A stretch of DNA of 64,000 nucleotides from Xanthomonas hydrangeae (GCA_905142475.1 LR990730.1:4869501-4933500), one strand, 5' to 3'. Shown: positions 9,030 to 18,936, counted from the stretch's first letter. A program made the numbers and translations. Notes: generated by a model from the letters alone, not told the origin.

Positions 9030-9416
9030 CGGCAACGACAACTGCGGTAAAACGTGGGTAGCGATGCCGCTTAGGGAAACGCGGCACCCACTCGGCAGCC
9101 AGTTGTAAGTTGTATATGCACGTTGCTGCATGGATAGCGTTGCGGATGAACAAAGCGCAGTAAACACGCACCAAAGAACGCGATGTCGATCTTGATCCGC
9201 ATCGAACCTGGTTATCGGTCATTGCAGAAATAAAACGCTCGGGCGTCGCCGCCAGGCGCAATCGAGCGCTTCGCCCGGCATTCGCGTCCTTGATCGCATG
9301 GCGTTGCGCTGCGCTACAACGCCACAGTCATCGCATCTTCGCCGTGCCGCTTCATGCAATCGCAGTCGCCATGCCGCACCGCCCTCACTCTTCCCATTGC
9401 ACCGCCAGGAGTCGCC
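9030..9416. other. Gap inside the export gene cluster
   Basis: About 390 bp between the membrane-fusion gene and the ATPase gene, unusually long for an operon. I see no gene or strong terminator; an internal promoter is possible but not visible by eye. Confidence 0.5.
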
Positions 9417-10106
9417 ATGACCGCTCTCGTCAGCTTGCGCAACATCACCAAGACCTACCAACGCGGCCCCGAGCAGGTGCAGGTGCTGCACGGCATCGAC
9501 CTGGACATCGCCAACGGCGACTTCGTCGCATTGATGGGTCCGTCCGGTTCGGGCAAGACCACCTTGCTCAATCTGATCGGCGGTCTGGACAGCCCCAGCG
9601 GTGGCGAGATCGAGATTCAAGGCGAGCGCATCGATCGCATGAGCGGCGGCCAGCTCGCGACCTGGCGCAGTCACCACGTCGGCTTCGTGTTTCAGTTCTA
9701 CAACCTGATGCCGATGCTCACTGCGCAAAAGAATGTGGAGCTGCCGTTGCTGCTCACCTCGCTCAATGCCGCGCAACGCAAACGCAATGCGGAAATCGCC
9801 CTGACCCTGGTCGGCCTGCAGGAACGCCGCACCCACAAACCCAGCGAACTGTCCGGCGGCCAGCAGCAGCGCGTGGCGATTGCGCGCGCGATCGTGTCCG
9901 ATCCCACGTTCTTGATCTGCGACGAACCCACCGGCGATCTGGACCGCCACAACGCCGAAGAGATCCTGCGCCTGCTGCAGGAACTCAATCGCGAACACGG
10001 CAAGACCATCGTGATGGTCACCCACGACCCCAAGGCCGCCGAATACGCCACCCATACCATCCATCTGGACAAGGGCGAGCTGGCCGACGCGCCGCTTGTG
10101 CTCTAA
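9417..10106 (+). CDS. ABC transporter ATP-binding protein, MacB/LolD type
   Basis: A 229-residue ATPase: Walker A GPSGSGKTT (41-49), Q-loop 'FVFQFYNLMPMLT' (~90-102), signature LSGGQQQR (145-152), Walker B FLICDEP (165-171) and His switch in 'MVTHDPKAA'. Start chosen at ATG 9417, preceded by AGGAG at proper spacing. It energises the two permeases that follow (gap 12 bp) in export of a lipophilic compound, peptide or lipoprotein. Confidence 0.95.
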   Translation: MTALVSLRNITKTYQRGPEQVQVLHGIDLDIANGDFVALMGPSGSGKTTLLNLIGGLDSPSGGEIEIQGERIDRMSGGQLATWRSHHVGFVFQFYNLMPMLTAQKNVELPLLLTSLNAAQRKRNAEIALTLVGLQERRTHKPSELSGGQQQRVAIARAIVSDPTFLICDEPTGDLDRHNAEEILRLLQELNREHGKTIVMVTHDPKAAEYATHTIHLDKGELADAPLVL

Positions 10107-10118
10107 AGGACCGATGCC

Positions 10119-11279
10119 ATGAAGTATCTCTCGTTGGTCTGGGCGCAGTTGTTCCGCAGCAAGACCCGCACCTTGTTGACGCTGCTGTCGGTGGTGGCGG
10201 CGTTTTTGTTGTTCGGCATGCTCGATTCGGTGCGCGTGGCCTTCACGGCCGGCGGCAACGTCAGCGGCGTGGACCGGCTGGTGGTCGCTTCGCGTTTGTC
10301 GATCACCCAATCGCTGCCGATCAGCCTGGAATCGCAGATCAGCAGCGTGCCGGGCGTGCGCGATGTGACCTCGGCGATGTGGTTCGGCGGTATCTATCGC
10401 GACCCGAAGAACTTCTTCCCCAACTTCTCGGTCGCGCCCAACTTCTTCGACGTCTACAGCGAATACGAGCTGCCCAAGGACCAGCTCAAGGCCTTCCAGA
10501 CCACGCGCACCGGCGCCATCGTCGGCGAGAGCCTGGCCAAGGCCAATGGCTGGAAGATCGGCGACACCATCCCGTTGCAGGCCACCATCTTTCCGCGCGG
10601 TGGCAGCAACGATTGGCCGCTGCAACTGGTCGGCATCTTTCGCATGAAGGACCGCACGGTGGCAGCCAATCAGGAACGCCAGTTGATGATGAACTGGAAA
10701 TACTTCGACGAGTCCAACGACTACATCAAGAGCAAGGTCAGCTGGTACACGGTGACGCTGCGCAACGCCGACCAGGCCTCGCGCGTGGCGCAGGCGATCG
10801 ATGCGCTGTCGGCCAACTCCGATCACGAAACCAAGTCGCAGACCGAATCGGCCTTCCAGCAGGCCTTCCTCAAACAGTTCGCCGATATCGGGCTGATCGT
10901 CACTTCGATCATGGCGGCGGTGTTTTTCACCTTGTTGCTGCTGACCGGCAACACCATGGCGCAGGCAGTGCGCGAACGCATACCGGAGTTGGCCACACTC
11001 AAGACGCTGGGCTTTCAGGACCGCACCGTGTTGAGTCTGGTGATGGTGGAGTCGGTGCTGTTGATCGGCCTGGGCGGGTTGATCGGCATGGGCCTGGCAG
11101 CGTTGGTGATCCCGGCGGTGGCCGCACGCAGCGGCGGGGTGATGCCGGTGCAGAGCGTGCCGCTGCAGACCTGGTTGGTCGGGCTGGGGCTGATGGCCGG
11201 CATCGGCATCGTGGTGGGTGTGCTGCCGGCGTTACGCGCGCAGCGCTTGAAGATCGTCGATGCCCTCGCCGGCCGCTGA
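10119..11279 (+). CDS. ABC transporter permease, FtsX/MacB family
   Basis: A 386-residue inner-membrane permease: first helix about 12-32, large periplasmic MacB-PCD-like domain (~45-255, 'RDVTSAMWFGGIYRD', 'VGIFRMKDRTV'), then three C-terminal helices (~270-290, 312-345, 352-372). It includes the family motif 'RERIPELATLKTLGF' preceding a helix. Begins 12 bp after the ATPase gene and is followed by a second permease, so the pair probably forms a heterodimer. Confidence 0.93.
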   Translation: MKYLSLVWAQLFRSKTRTLLTLLSVVAAFLLFGMLDSVRVAFTAGGNVSGVDRLVVASRLSITQSLPISLESQISSVPGVRDVTSAMWFGGIYRDPKNFFPNFSVAPNFFDVYSEYELPKDQLKAFQTTRTGAIVGESLAKANGWKIGDTIPLQATIFPRGGSNDWPLQLVGIFRMKDRTVAANQERQLMMNWKYFDESNDYIKSKVSWYTVTLRNADQASRVAQAIDALSANSDHETKSQTESAFQQAFLKQFADIGLIVTSIMAAVFFTLLLLTGNTMAQAVRERIPELATLKTLGFQDRTVLSLVMVESVLLIGLGGLIGMGLAALVIPAVAARSGGVMPVQSVPLQTWLVGLGLMAGIGIVVGVLPALRAQRLKIVDALAGR

Positions 11280-11292
11280 CAGGAGCATGCAC

Positions 11293-12612
11293 ATGCAAAC
11301 CAAATGGAAGAACCGTCTCGTCAATCTGGTGTCGGTCGTGTTGCTGGCCGTCGGGCTGGGCGTGTGGATCGTGTTGCCGTGGATCGGCGTGTTGGTCATC
11401 GCGGCGTTGCTGGCGGTGTGGCTGGTGGCCACGCGCAGCGGCCGGCTGTCGTTGGCCGCCGCGCGTATCGGCATCGCTACCCTGCCGCAACGCTGGGGTG
11501 CCAGCTCGGTGATCGTGGTCGGCATTGCCGGCGTGGTCGGCGTGCTGGTGGCGATGCTGGCGATGGGCCAGGGCTTCCAGGCCACGCTCAACAACACCGG
11601 CGACGACACCACTGCCATTGTGTTGCGCGGCGGCTCGCAGGCGGAAACCAACTCGGTGATCACCCGCAACCTGGTGCCGCTGATCAGCAGCCTGCCCGGC
11701 ATCGCCGCCGATGCCAGCGGCCGCCCGCTGCTGTCGCCGGAGCTTTCGCAGGTGGTCAACATCGCCTCCAAATCCGATGGCACCGACGTCAACGCGCAGG
11801 TGCGCGGCGTGGGCGAACAGGCCTGGGCGGTGCACTCCAAGGTCAAGCTCGTGCAGGGCCGGCGCTTCACCACCGGCCTGCGCGAGATCGTGGTCGGCAA
11901 GGGCGCGTTGACTCAGTTCCGTGGATTGGAGCTGGGCAAGACGCTCACCCTCGGCAGCCAGCAATGGACCGTGGTCGGCGTGTTCGCCTCCGGCGATGCA
12001 CACGATTCGGAGCTGTGGACCGACGCGCAGACGCTGGCCACCACCTACAACCGCAGCGCCTACCAGTCGATCAGCGTACGCACTGCGGGCAAGGCTGGAT
12101 TTAGCCAGTTCAAGACCGCCATGGCCGCCGACCCGCGGCTCAAACTGGATGTGGAAACCACCCGCGCGTACTACGGCAAACAAGGCGGCGGCTTGAACAA
12201 GTTGATCAGCATCCTGGGCACGGTGATCGGCGCGATCATGGCGGTGGGCGCGGTGTTCGGCGCGCTCAACACCATGTATGCGGCGGTAGCCACGCGGGCG
12301 CGCGAGATCGCCACAATGCGTGCGATCGGTTTTCGCGGCACGCCGGTGATCATGGCGCTGATGCTGGAAACCATGTTGCTGGCGCTGCTGGGCGGCCTGC
12401 TCGGTGGCCTGATCGCCTGGGCGGTGTTCAACGGCTATAGCGTGTCCACGCTGGGCAACAACTTCAGCCAGATCGTGTTCCAGTTCAAGGTCTCGCCGGA
12501 GCTGTTGTGGAGCGGGCTGAAATGGGCGCTGGGCATCGGTCTGGTCGGCGGGCTGTTCCCGGCATTGCGCGCGGCGCGGTTGCCGATCACCACGGCGTTG
12601 CGTGAGGTGTAA
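11293..12612 (+). CDS. ABC transporter permease, FtsX/MacB family (second subunit)
   Basis: A 439-residue permease with extra N-terminal hydrophobic segments (~13-50 and ~75-92) before the periplasmic domain and three C-terminal helices ('VIGAIMAVGAVFGALNTMYA', 'MALMLETMLLALLGGLLGG', 'LKWALGIGLVGGLFPALRAAR'). The coupling motif 'ATRAREIATMRAIGF' matches the first permease. ATG 11293 was chosen because AGGAG (11281-11285) is 7 nt upstream; ATG 11287 would be too close. Last gene of the export operon. Confidence 0.92.
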   Translation: MQTKWKNRLVNLVSVVLLAVGLGVWIVLPWIGVLVIAALLAVWLVATRSGRLSLAAARIGIATLPQRWGASSVIVVGIAGVVGVLVAMLAMGQGFQATLNNTGDDTTAIVLRGGSQAETNSVITRNLVPLISSLPGIAADASGRPLLSPELSQVVNIASKSDGTDVNAQVRGVGEQAWAVHSKVKLVQGRRFTTGLREIVVGKGALTQFRGLELGKTLTLGSQQWTVVGVFASGDAHDSELWTDAQTLATTYNRSAYQSISVRTAGKAGFSQFKTAMAADPRLKLDVETTRAYYGKQGGGLNKLISILGTVIGAIMAVGAVFGALNTMYAAVATRAREIATMRAIGFRGTPVIMALMLETMLLALLGGLLGGLIAWAVFNGYSVSTLGNNFSQIVFQFKVSPELLWSGLKWALGIGLVGGLFPALRAARLPITTALREV

Positions 12613-12631
12613 GGCGGGCTGTTGGCCCGCC
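12613..12631 (+). terminator. GC-rich hairpin after the export operon
   Basis: GGCGGGC-TGTTG-GCCCGCC starts directly after the stop of the second permease. There is no U-tract behind it, so it may be only an mRNA-stabilising hairpin or a weak terminator. Confidence 0.45.
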
Positions 12632-12800
12632 GGGATTCGGGAGGCGGGATTCGGGATTTGTGGCAGCCAAGGCAGATCGAACGCGGGTGCCGCGGCTGAA
12701 CACATTGCAGGCTGTCATCGTTCTGTCACTGCAATGCGGTAGATGCGCGGGCCGGGCAGGACGTAGCCTGCTCGGCCGTTTCATCCATCGATCTCTCGCC

Positions 12801-13916
12801 ATGATGCGCCTGATTCTGCTGGCCTGCGCCTGCCTGTGGCTGGCCGGTTGTTCATCGTCCTCCACCTCGCTCAGCGAGCGCCTGGTCGCGCCCGGTGGCG
12901 TATCGCCGTTGCTGGACGAGGAGCGCATTGCCGCCACCATCGCCACGGTGCCCAACCGCAGCGGGCATGTGGTGACGCGCGATCAGGTGCCGATCTTCTG
13001 GCGCGCCATCGACCCCGGCCAGTACGCCATGCAGTATCGCTACCTCGGCCAGCGCAACGATCCGGCGCATGTGCTGGATGTCGATTTCAGCTTCAAGGTG
13101 CCCACCGCCCCCCCGCCGACGCCGCGCGGCACCGTGGTGCTGCTGCACGGCTGGATGATGGATGGCGATTCGCTGCTGCCATGGTCGCTGGAATTGGCGC
13201 AGGCCGGCTACCGGGTGATCACCATCGACCTGCGCAATCATGGCCATTCCGGCGGTGGCCCATCCGGTTACGGCACACGCGAATCCGATGACGTGATCGA
13301 TGTGCTCGATGCGCTGCAGCCGCGCGGCGAAATCCGCGGCCCGCTGTATCTGTTCGGCATTTCCTATGGCGCTGCCACCGCGCTGTTCACCGCCGACAAA
13401 CTTGGGCCGCGCGTCGCTGGTGTAGTGGCGATGGAATCCTTCGCCAATGCCGGGCGTGGCATCCGCGACATGGTGCCGCACCTGCTCACCAGCCAACCGA
13501 ACGGCTGGCGCGGGCAGGCGGTGGCCGCCTATGCACGTTGGCGCTATGCCGACCAGAATATCGATGCGGTGATCGCCGCCGCCGACAATCAACTCAAGCT
13601 GGATCTGGACCACGTCGATGTCGCGCACGCACTGGCCGACACCCGCAGCTGCGTGCTGCTGCTGCACGGCGACGCCGATCAGCACATCCCGGTCGCACAC
13701 GGGCGTGCGCTGGCGCTGGCCAGCCCGCGCGCGTACTACGTCGAGTTGCCGGGAGAAAACCATCTGAGCCTGCCGCTGCGGCTGGACCTGCTCGGCGGGC
13801 CCATCGATCACTGGCTGGCGCAAACGCAACAGGACCCGGACCACTGTCCCGCACCACAGGCACTGCCGACCTCCACGCTCGCGGTGGCGACACCGGCAGT
13901 GGCGCCGCGCGGCTGA
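12801..13916 (+). CDS. Alpha/beta-hydrolase lipoprotein
   Basis: A 371-residue protein with a lipoprotein signal (lipobox LAGC, Cys17). The hydrolase fold is clear: oxyanion strand 'VVLLHGWMMDGDS', nucleophile elbow GISYG with Ser188, acid in 'LLLHGDADQHIP', and base His in 'GENHLSLP'. The substrate (ester, lipid or peptide) is unknown. The ATG at 12801 fits a short, positively charged signal start; a second Met follows directly. It stands alone, convergent with the truncated transporter gene. Confidence 0.85.
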   Translation: MMRLILLACACLWLAGCSSSSTSLSERLVAPGGVSPLLDEERIAATIATVPNRSGHVVTRDQVPIFWRAIDPGQYAMQYRYLGQRNDPAHVLDVDFSFKVPTAPPPTPRGTVVLLHGWMMDGDSLLPWSLELAQAGYRVITIDLRNHGHSGGGPSGYGTRESDDVIDVLDALQPRGEIRGPLYLFGISYGAATALFTADKLGPRVAGVVAMESFANAGRGIRDMVPHLLTSQPNGWRGQAVAAYARWRYADQNIDAVIAAADNQLKLDLDHVDVAHALADTRSCVLLLHGDADQHIPVAHGRALALASPRAYYVELPGENHLSLPLRLDLLGGPIDHWLAQTQQDPDHCPAPQALPTSTLAVATPAVAPRG

Positions 13917-13946
13917 GAGCGGCCGACAAAACGTCGCGCGCGGTCC

Positions 13947-14855
13947 TCAGTGGGAGCGGACAGCACGCTCCTGACCGGCGTTTACAAATGACATGCCGAT
14001 GTCGAGCAGCGACTGCGCCCCGCACGGCGCTGAGCGCAGTGGTCTGGCAGTCGCCCGGCATCCAGACGGGAGCCGTACAACGGCAGGCTGCCGGAGCGCG
14101 CCCGACCGCTGCTTAGGGAACCACCACAACCGGCCGCCGCGAACGCCATACGCAAACCCGATCAGCGGCACCGCCGTCACCACCCCGCCAAAGATCAGCA
14201 GCAGGTCGGTACGCAACTCCCAGCCGCTCAGGAAGGCGCCACCATGGCCCTGCTCGCCCCAGCCGGCCAGCAGCAGCGCCGGCACGAACAGATACACGCT
14301 TTCCACGCCCAGCCCGGCCACCGGATCCACCGCCACCAGCTTGCGCAGCAAGCCATAGGCACCGAACGAGAACGCCAGCCCCAAGGCGATCCACGGCGGC
14401 GCACCGGCATCGAGGGTCAACCACAGCACGCCAAGCGTTGCGCACACCACCGCCACCCATTGAATGCGCTGCAGGCGTTCCTTGAGCACCAGCACGCCCA
14501 GCAACACGCTCAGCAACGGATTGATGAAGTAGCCCAGGCTGGCCTCGATCACATGCCCGGCGTTGATCGCCCAGATATACAGGCCCCAGTTGAACGCAAT
14601 CGCCACGCTGCTGCCGGCCAGCATCCACAACGCACGTGGCTGCGCGGCGATGGCGCGCCACCAACGCAGGCCCGATGTCGCCAGCAACCACGCCACCACC
14701 AGCACCGTGCTCCACACGATGCGGTGCGCAATGATCTGCAGCGACGGCACCGCCTTGAGCAGATGCCAGTACAGCGGCACCAGGCCCCAGATCACGAAGG
14801 TCGATGCGGTGATCAACAGGCCGCGACGCGCCTCGATCGGCGAGACCGCACTCAT
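13947..14855 (-). CDS. RarD-like EamA transporter with replaced C-terminus
   Basis: Residues 1-~252 are a typical RarD/EamA inner-membrane transporter ('ARRGLLITASTFVIWGLVPLYW', 'IIAHRIVWS', 'NWGLYIWAINAGHVIEASLGYFINPLLSVLLG'). After 'LIGFAYGVR' the sequence leaves the family: the expected last two helices are absent and about 50 unrelated, Arg-rich residues follow. No remnant of the missing end is recognisable in the 13917-14110 region in any frame. The start overlaps the stop of the upstream EamA gene (ATGA, 14852-14855), so it is still translationally coupled, but the protein is probably not functional. Confidence 0.7.
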   Translation of the reverse strand: MSAVSPIEARRGLLITASTFVIWGLVPLYWHLLKAVPSLQIIAHRIVWSTVLVVAWLLATSGLRWWRAIAAQPRALWMLAGSSVAIAFNWGLYIWAINAGHVIEASLGYFINPLLSVLLGVLVLKERLQRIQWVAVVCATLGVLWLTLDAGAPPWIALGLAFSFGAYGLLRKLVAVDPVAGLGVESVYLFVPALLLAGWGEQGHGGAFLSGWELRTDLLLIFGGVVTAVPLIGFAYGVRGGRLWWFPKQRSGALRQPAVVRLPSGCRATARPLRSAPCGAQSLLDIGMSFVNAGQERAVRSH

Positions 14856-15748
14856 CGCCGCGCCTTGGCCAAGGTCACCACCGATACGCCCGCCAGAATC
14901 ACCGCCATCGCACCGATATCGTGCGCGCTGAAACGCTCATGCCCGAGCCACGCGCCCAACCCCACCGCAATCACCGGATTGACGTAGGCGTAGCTGCCGG
15001 CCAACGCCGGGCGCACGTGATGCAACAGCCACACGTAGGCGGTGAACGCCACGATCGAGCCGAACACGCACAGGTACGCCACCGCCAGCAGCCCCTGCAG
15101 TGTCGGCAAGCTGTGGGGGCGCTCGCCGATCAGCAGGCCGACGCTCACCAACAGCACGCCGCCGCACAGCATCTGCCCGGCGGCAGTCATGAACGGCGAG
15201 GGCAGATCGCGCCCGCGCGACCACACCGAACCGAACGCCCAGCCGATCGGTGCGATCAGCAACAACACCAATCCGCCCGGCGTCGCGGTCAGGCTGCTAC
15301 CGGCGTTGAGCCAGACCACACCGAGGAAGCCGATCACGATGCCCAGCCATTCGCCACGGCTGGCATGCTGCCCACGCAACGTGCCGAACAAGGCCATCCA
15401 CAACGGCACCGATGCCACCGACGTGGCGGCCAGGCCGGACGACACGCTGCGCTCGGCCAATACCACCATGCCGTTGCCCAGCAGCAACAAGGCCGCGCCC
15501 ATCAAGGCCACGTTCTTCCATTGCGCACGCGTCGGCGCGGCCACACCACGCCAGCGCAGTACCGCATACAGCACCGTGCCGGCCACGATGAAGCGCGTGC
15601 CCGACACCATGGTCAGCGGCAACGCGCCACCTTCCAGCGCAAACCGGATCGCCAGATAGGTCGAGCCCCAGACCACGTAGACCAGCAACAACGCGAGAGC
15701 GACCAACCCGCTGCGCGCAGGCGCGGCAGCGTCGTGAGAGGAAAACAT
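14852..15748 (-). CDS. EamA-family exporter (YedA-like)
   Basis: A 298-residue drug/metabolite transporter with ten helices in two EamA repeats; landmarks are 'YVVWGSTYLAIRFALEG' at the start of helix 1 and 'GSYAYVNPVIAVGLGAWLGHE' in the second repeat. It most resembles the YedA branch. ATG 15748 (MFSSHDA) was chosen; upstream codons are not membrane-like. It is the first gene of a two-gene unit with the RarD-like gene. Confidence 0.9.
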   Translation of the reverse strand: MFSSHDAAAPARSGLVALALLLVYVVWGSTYLAIRFALEGGALPLTMVSGTRFIVAGTVLYAVLRWRGVAAPTRAQWKNVALMGAALLLLGNGMVVLAERSVSSGLAATSVASVPLWMALFGTLRGQHASRGEWLGIVIGFLGVVWLNAGSSLTATPGGLVLLLIAPIGWAFGSVWSRGRDLPSPFMTAAGQMLCGGVLLVSVGLLIGERPHSLPTLQGLLAVAYLCVFGSIVAFTAYVWLLHHVRPALAGSYAYVNPVIAVGLGAWLGHERFSAHDIGAMAVILAGVSVVTLAKARR

Positions 15749-15870
15749 CGGAACAGGGCCAAGTGCAGCGGAAGCTTCAATTCTAGAGCACATGCCCAAG
15801 CCGACGCCGCACGCAGCCAGCGGCCGCCTATCGCGGTATGGTGCAAGCCAACCCGCATCCGAGAGTGCAC

Positions 15871-16308
15871 ATGCAGCTTCACCTTCCCTGGCTGGCCCTG
15901 GCCGCCCTGACCACGCTTTCCACCACGGCATCGGCACGCGCACCCGAGCCCTGGGAACTCAGCGGGCGCAAGTTGATCGAGGCCGGGCTGGACGGATCGC
16001 TGGCACCGGAAATCGACGCGCCAGCGCAGCTCGAATTCAAGGTCCTGGTTTCGGCCAGCCGAGCGGGCGCTTACCTGCTCGGCGTCGCCAGCGCCAGCTA
16101 CCGCACGCAGTGGTGCATGCCGGCAGGCAAGGCAGGCACACCGGATCTGCAGGCGATCATCGCCGATATCGGCGCGCTGCCCGACGCGCGCCAGGACCAA
16201 GCAGCGCCTGACTTGATCGTCCAGGCGCTGGCCAACCGCTATCCCTGCGGCGGCGCGCGCGCCAAGGCTGCGGCGGGCAACGCGCAGCGCAATCCTGGCA
16301 AGCCTTAG
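15871..16308 (+). CDS. Small secreted protein, Rap1a/Tai-like
   Basis: A 145-residue protein with an N-terminal signal peptide (~1-21, ending TASA). Two cysteines frame the core: 'WCMPAGKAGTPDL...' (Cys ~82) and 'LIVQALANRYPC' (Cys ~124). This spacing and the 'ALxxxYPC' end resemble the Rap1a/Tai family, periplasmic immunity proteins against peptidoglycan amidase effectors. No effector gene is adjacent, so it may be an orphan immunity protein or a housekeeping relative. The family assignment is from the motif pattern only. Confidence 0.55.
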   Translation: MQLHLPWLALAALTTLSTTASARAPEPWELSGRKLIEAGLDGSLAPEIDAPAQLEFKVLVSASRAGAYLLGVASASYRTQWCMPAGKAGTPDLQAIIADIGALPDARQDQAAPDLIVQALANRYPCGGARAKAAAGNAQRNPGKP

Positions 16309-16557
16309 CGCGGCTAATAAACGATTGCGCTCACCGCCAGGCGGGCGCGGCCGGTGATCGGTGCGGCATGTACCATTCGTACACTCCGGTTCTGAGCGTG
16401 CCGTCCGCACCCACCTGACGACTGCTCTCTACGGCTTGTTAGCCGCCCTTAGCGCAGGTCCATCGGCAACCCTTCAGTGCCTGAGCGTTGACCACAGCGC
16501 TGGGCAGTCGAATGTCGCCCGGTTGGTCGAGGGCGCGATGCGCTCACCATTGCGCGC

Positions 16558-18210
16558 CTACTTGCGCGCCGCGTCGCTCCTGGCACGGATCGCCTTGAAC
16601 TCCGAGCCGTCCTGCCAGCTCGGCCACTGCCGGCCATTGGCCAACGCTACGCCCACGTCGTAGATCAACATGGTGTCGGCGGCATGGCCGCTGGCATCCC
16701 ATTGCGGGGTCCAGCGATCGCAGGGCTGGTGATAGCACTCGGCAAAATACTTCTCGCGCAGCGCCTTCCCGGCTGCGACACCGCCTTCGAGCATGTCCAG
16801 ACCGGGGCCTGCAGTGATCGCCGGCACACCCATGCGTGCGAACGCGAAATGATCGGCGCGGTAGAAGAAACCCGCTTCCAGATTCGGGTCCGGCGAATAG
16901 CTGCGCCCGCGCGCCTTGGCGGCCTGTTCCAACTCGCCTTCCAGCGAGACGCGCCCACGTCCCCACGAGGCGATATCGCGGGTGAGGCCATCCGGGCTGA
17001 ACATCTCCATGTTGAGCACGGCCACGGTCTTGTCCAACGGCGCCAGCGGATGCGCGGCGTAATAGTTGGCGCCGAGCAGGCCCTTTTCTTCTGCCGTCAA
17101 TGCGATGAAATACAGCGTGCGCTGCGGCTGGGGGCCGGCTGCGAACACGCGCGCCAGTTCCAGCACGCTGGCCACGCCGGTGGCGTTGTCAACCGCGCCA
17201 CGACGCACGGTGTCGCCGCTAGCGTCGGCCTTGCCCACACCGAAGGCATCCCAGTGCGCGGAGAAGATCACCGTCTCGTCCGGATGCTGGCTGCCGGTGA
17301 GCTTGGCCACCACGTTATGCGTGACCACGCGCTCACGCTTGAGCTTGAAGTCCACCGACAGCATGGCATCGCCCAGCGCAATCGGCGCGAAATCGCGCTG
17401 CTGCGCACGCTGCTTGGCCTGCGCAAAATCCAGCCCGGCGCGCTGGAACAGCGACACCGCCAACGCCTGCTGCATCCATCCGCGCACCGGCACATGCTGC
17501 GCCTTCGCATCGGCATCGCTGCGTTCGATATCGAACAACGGCGACAGGCCCGAGCTCTGCACCGTCGCCCAGCCGTACGCGGCCGGCGCGGTCTCGTGCA
17601 CGATCAACACACCGGCCGCACCGCGGCGTGCGGCCTCTTCGTACTTGTAGGTCCAGCGGCCGTAGTAGGTCACCGCCTTGCCATCGAATGCGCCAGGCTG
17701 CGGCGCTTCGAAGTCGGCATCGTTGATCAGCACCACCGCGATCTTGCCGTGCAGGTCCACACCCTTGTAGTCATCCCACTGCCGCTCCGGGGCGCTCATG
17801 CCGTAGCCGACGAACACCAGCGGTACGTTCTTCAAGGCCACTGCATCCAGCGGGCGCAGACTCTGCAAGGTCACATCGGTGCCATTGACCAGGGTCTGGG
17901 TCTTGCCACCGACGCGCAGGCTGGCGCGCACCGGGCCATCGACCTGCGCGCGTACCAACGGCACTGCCTGGGTCCAACCGCCCTGCTCGCCGCCCGGCTG
18001 CAACCCTGCCGTCTTGAACTGCTCGACCAGGTAATCCACGGTGCGCTGCTCGCCGGCGCTGGCCGGCGCGCGCCCTTCGAATTGGTCCGATGCCAGCAGG
18101 CGCACATGCCGCGATAACGCCTCGGCATCGATGCCCCCGCCGGGCAGATCGTTGGCGGCCTGCGCCACGCCTCCCACAAACAGGCAGGCGGACAACAACA
18201 GGATGCGCAT
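16558..18210 (-). CDS. Secreted M28 peptidase with PA domain
   Basis: A 550-residue exported zinc aminopeptidase. Signal peptide ~1-19 (MRILLLSACLFVGGVAQA), a protease-associated insert with 'VFVGYGMSAPERQWDDYKGVDLHGKIAVVL' (~125-155), and the M28 catalytic part with metal ligands in 'FSAHWDAFG', 'GAVDNATGVASVLELA', 'LTAEEKGLLGA' and 'NMEMFSPDG'. Acts in the periplasm or outside the cell on peptides. ATG 18210 gives the cleanest signal peptide. Convergent with the preceding small gene. Confidence 0.92.
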   Translation of the reverse strand: MRILLLSACLFVGGVAQAANDLPGGGIDAEALSRHVRLLASDQFEGRAPASAGEQRTVDYLVEQFKTAGLQPGGEQGGWTQAVPLVRAQVDGPVRASLRVGGKTQTLVNGTDVTLQSLRPLDAVALKNVPLVFVGYGMSAPERQWDDYKGVDLHGKIAVVLINDADFEAPQPGAFDGKAVTYYGRWTYKYEEAARRGAAGVLIVHETAPAAYGWATVQSSGLSPLFDIERSDADAKAQHVPVRGWMQQALAVSLFQRAGLDFAQAKQRAQQRDFAPIALGDAMLSVDFKLKRERVVTHNVVAKLTGSQHPDETVIFSAHWDAFGVGKADASGDTVRRGAVDNATGVASVLELARVFAAGPQPQRTLYFIALTAEEKGLLGANYYAAHPLAPLDKTVAVLNMEMFSPDGLTRDIASWGRGRVSLEGELEQAAKARGRSYSPDPNLEAGFFYRADHFAFARMGVPAITAGPGLDMLEGGVAAGKALREKYFAECYHQPCDRWTPQWDASGHAADTMLIYDVGVALANGRQWPSWQDGSEFKAIRARSDAARK

Positions 18211-18484
18211 CGGATTCACGGCGTGGCCTTGCAACAGTTAGATGACACACAGTTTACAAGCGTGCGGCCGACACCGGAGCACCATGACACGAGAATGCAT
18301 TCGATCGCATGGACTGCATGCCTTGCTAAAGCGCGGGAAGCGTTTTTCATTGAAGCCAGCGCACAGGTAGCGTTATCGAGAATGTCTCATTGCGCCAGAC
18401 GCCGATGAAACAGATCACACACAACATTTTTCCTACGGTATGGATGCGTCGTGGGCAGAGCGGCTGAGCTGCGGCTTGGCTGCA

Positions 18485-18593
18485 GGGCCATTACCCCGCC
18501 CACCATCGCGAGATACGCCGCAAGTACGTCCTTGTAAGCTCTTACGCGGCATCCATTCCGCGTAAGGTCCCGCGACCGTGAGCAGGCAAGGAC
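18485..18593. repeat. Nested palindromic repeat, type A (degenerate)
   Basis: The inner stem CTTACGCGGCAT / ATTCCGCGTAAG (about 18541-18566) is kept, but the outer arms have several mismatches (e.g. TTACCCCGCC on the left, GAGCAGGCAAGGA on the right), suggesting an old copy. Confidence 0.7.
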
Positions 18594-18705
18594 CAGTCAA
18601 GATGGTCGGTATGCATGGCTATTCGAAATCCCGCTTATCGTGGAAGTGATTGGACACTGCGGATAGAGCAGTTGCAGAGCGATTGATCTGCCGCTTTGCT
18701 GCAGG

Positions 18706-18810
18706 GCCCTTGCCCGCCCACCATCGCGGGACACGCTGCAAGTACGTCCATGTAAGCTCTTCTGCGGCATCCATGCCGCATAAGGTCCGGCGACGGTGGG
18801 CGGGCAAGGA
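18706..18810. repeat. Nested palindromic repeat, type A
   Basis: Good outer arms (CCTTGCCCGCCCACC left, GGTGGGCGGGCAAGG right) around an inner TGCGGCATCCATGCCGCA palindrome at about 18762-18779. It lies 113 bp from the preceding copy in the same gap. Confidence 0.8.
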
Positions 18811-18936
18811 CCCGTCGAGATGGTCGGTGCGCATGGTTGCAAGCGACGCATGACGTGTGTTGTCGGATAACGCTGCGGCGATCAGCTACGCAACATGATC
18901 GCAGGCAGGCTTCACCCAACCACCGACCAACTTTAT

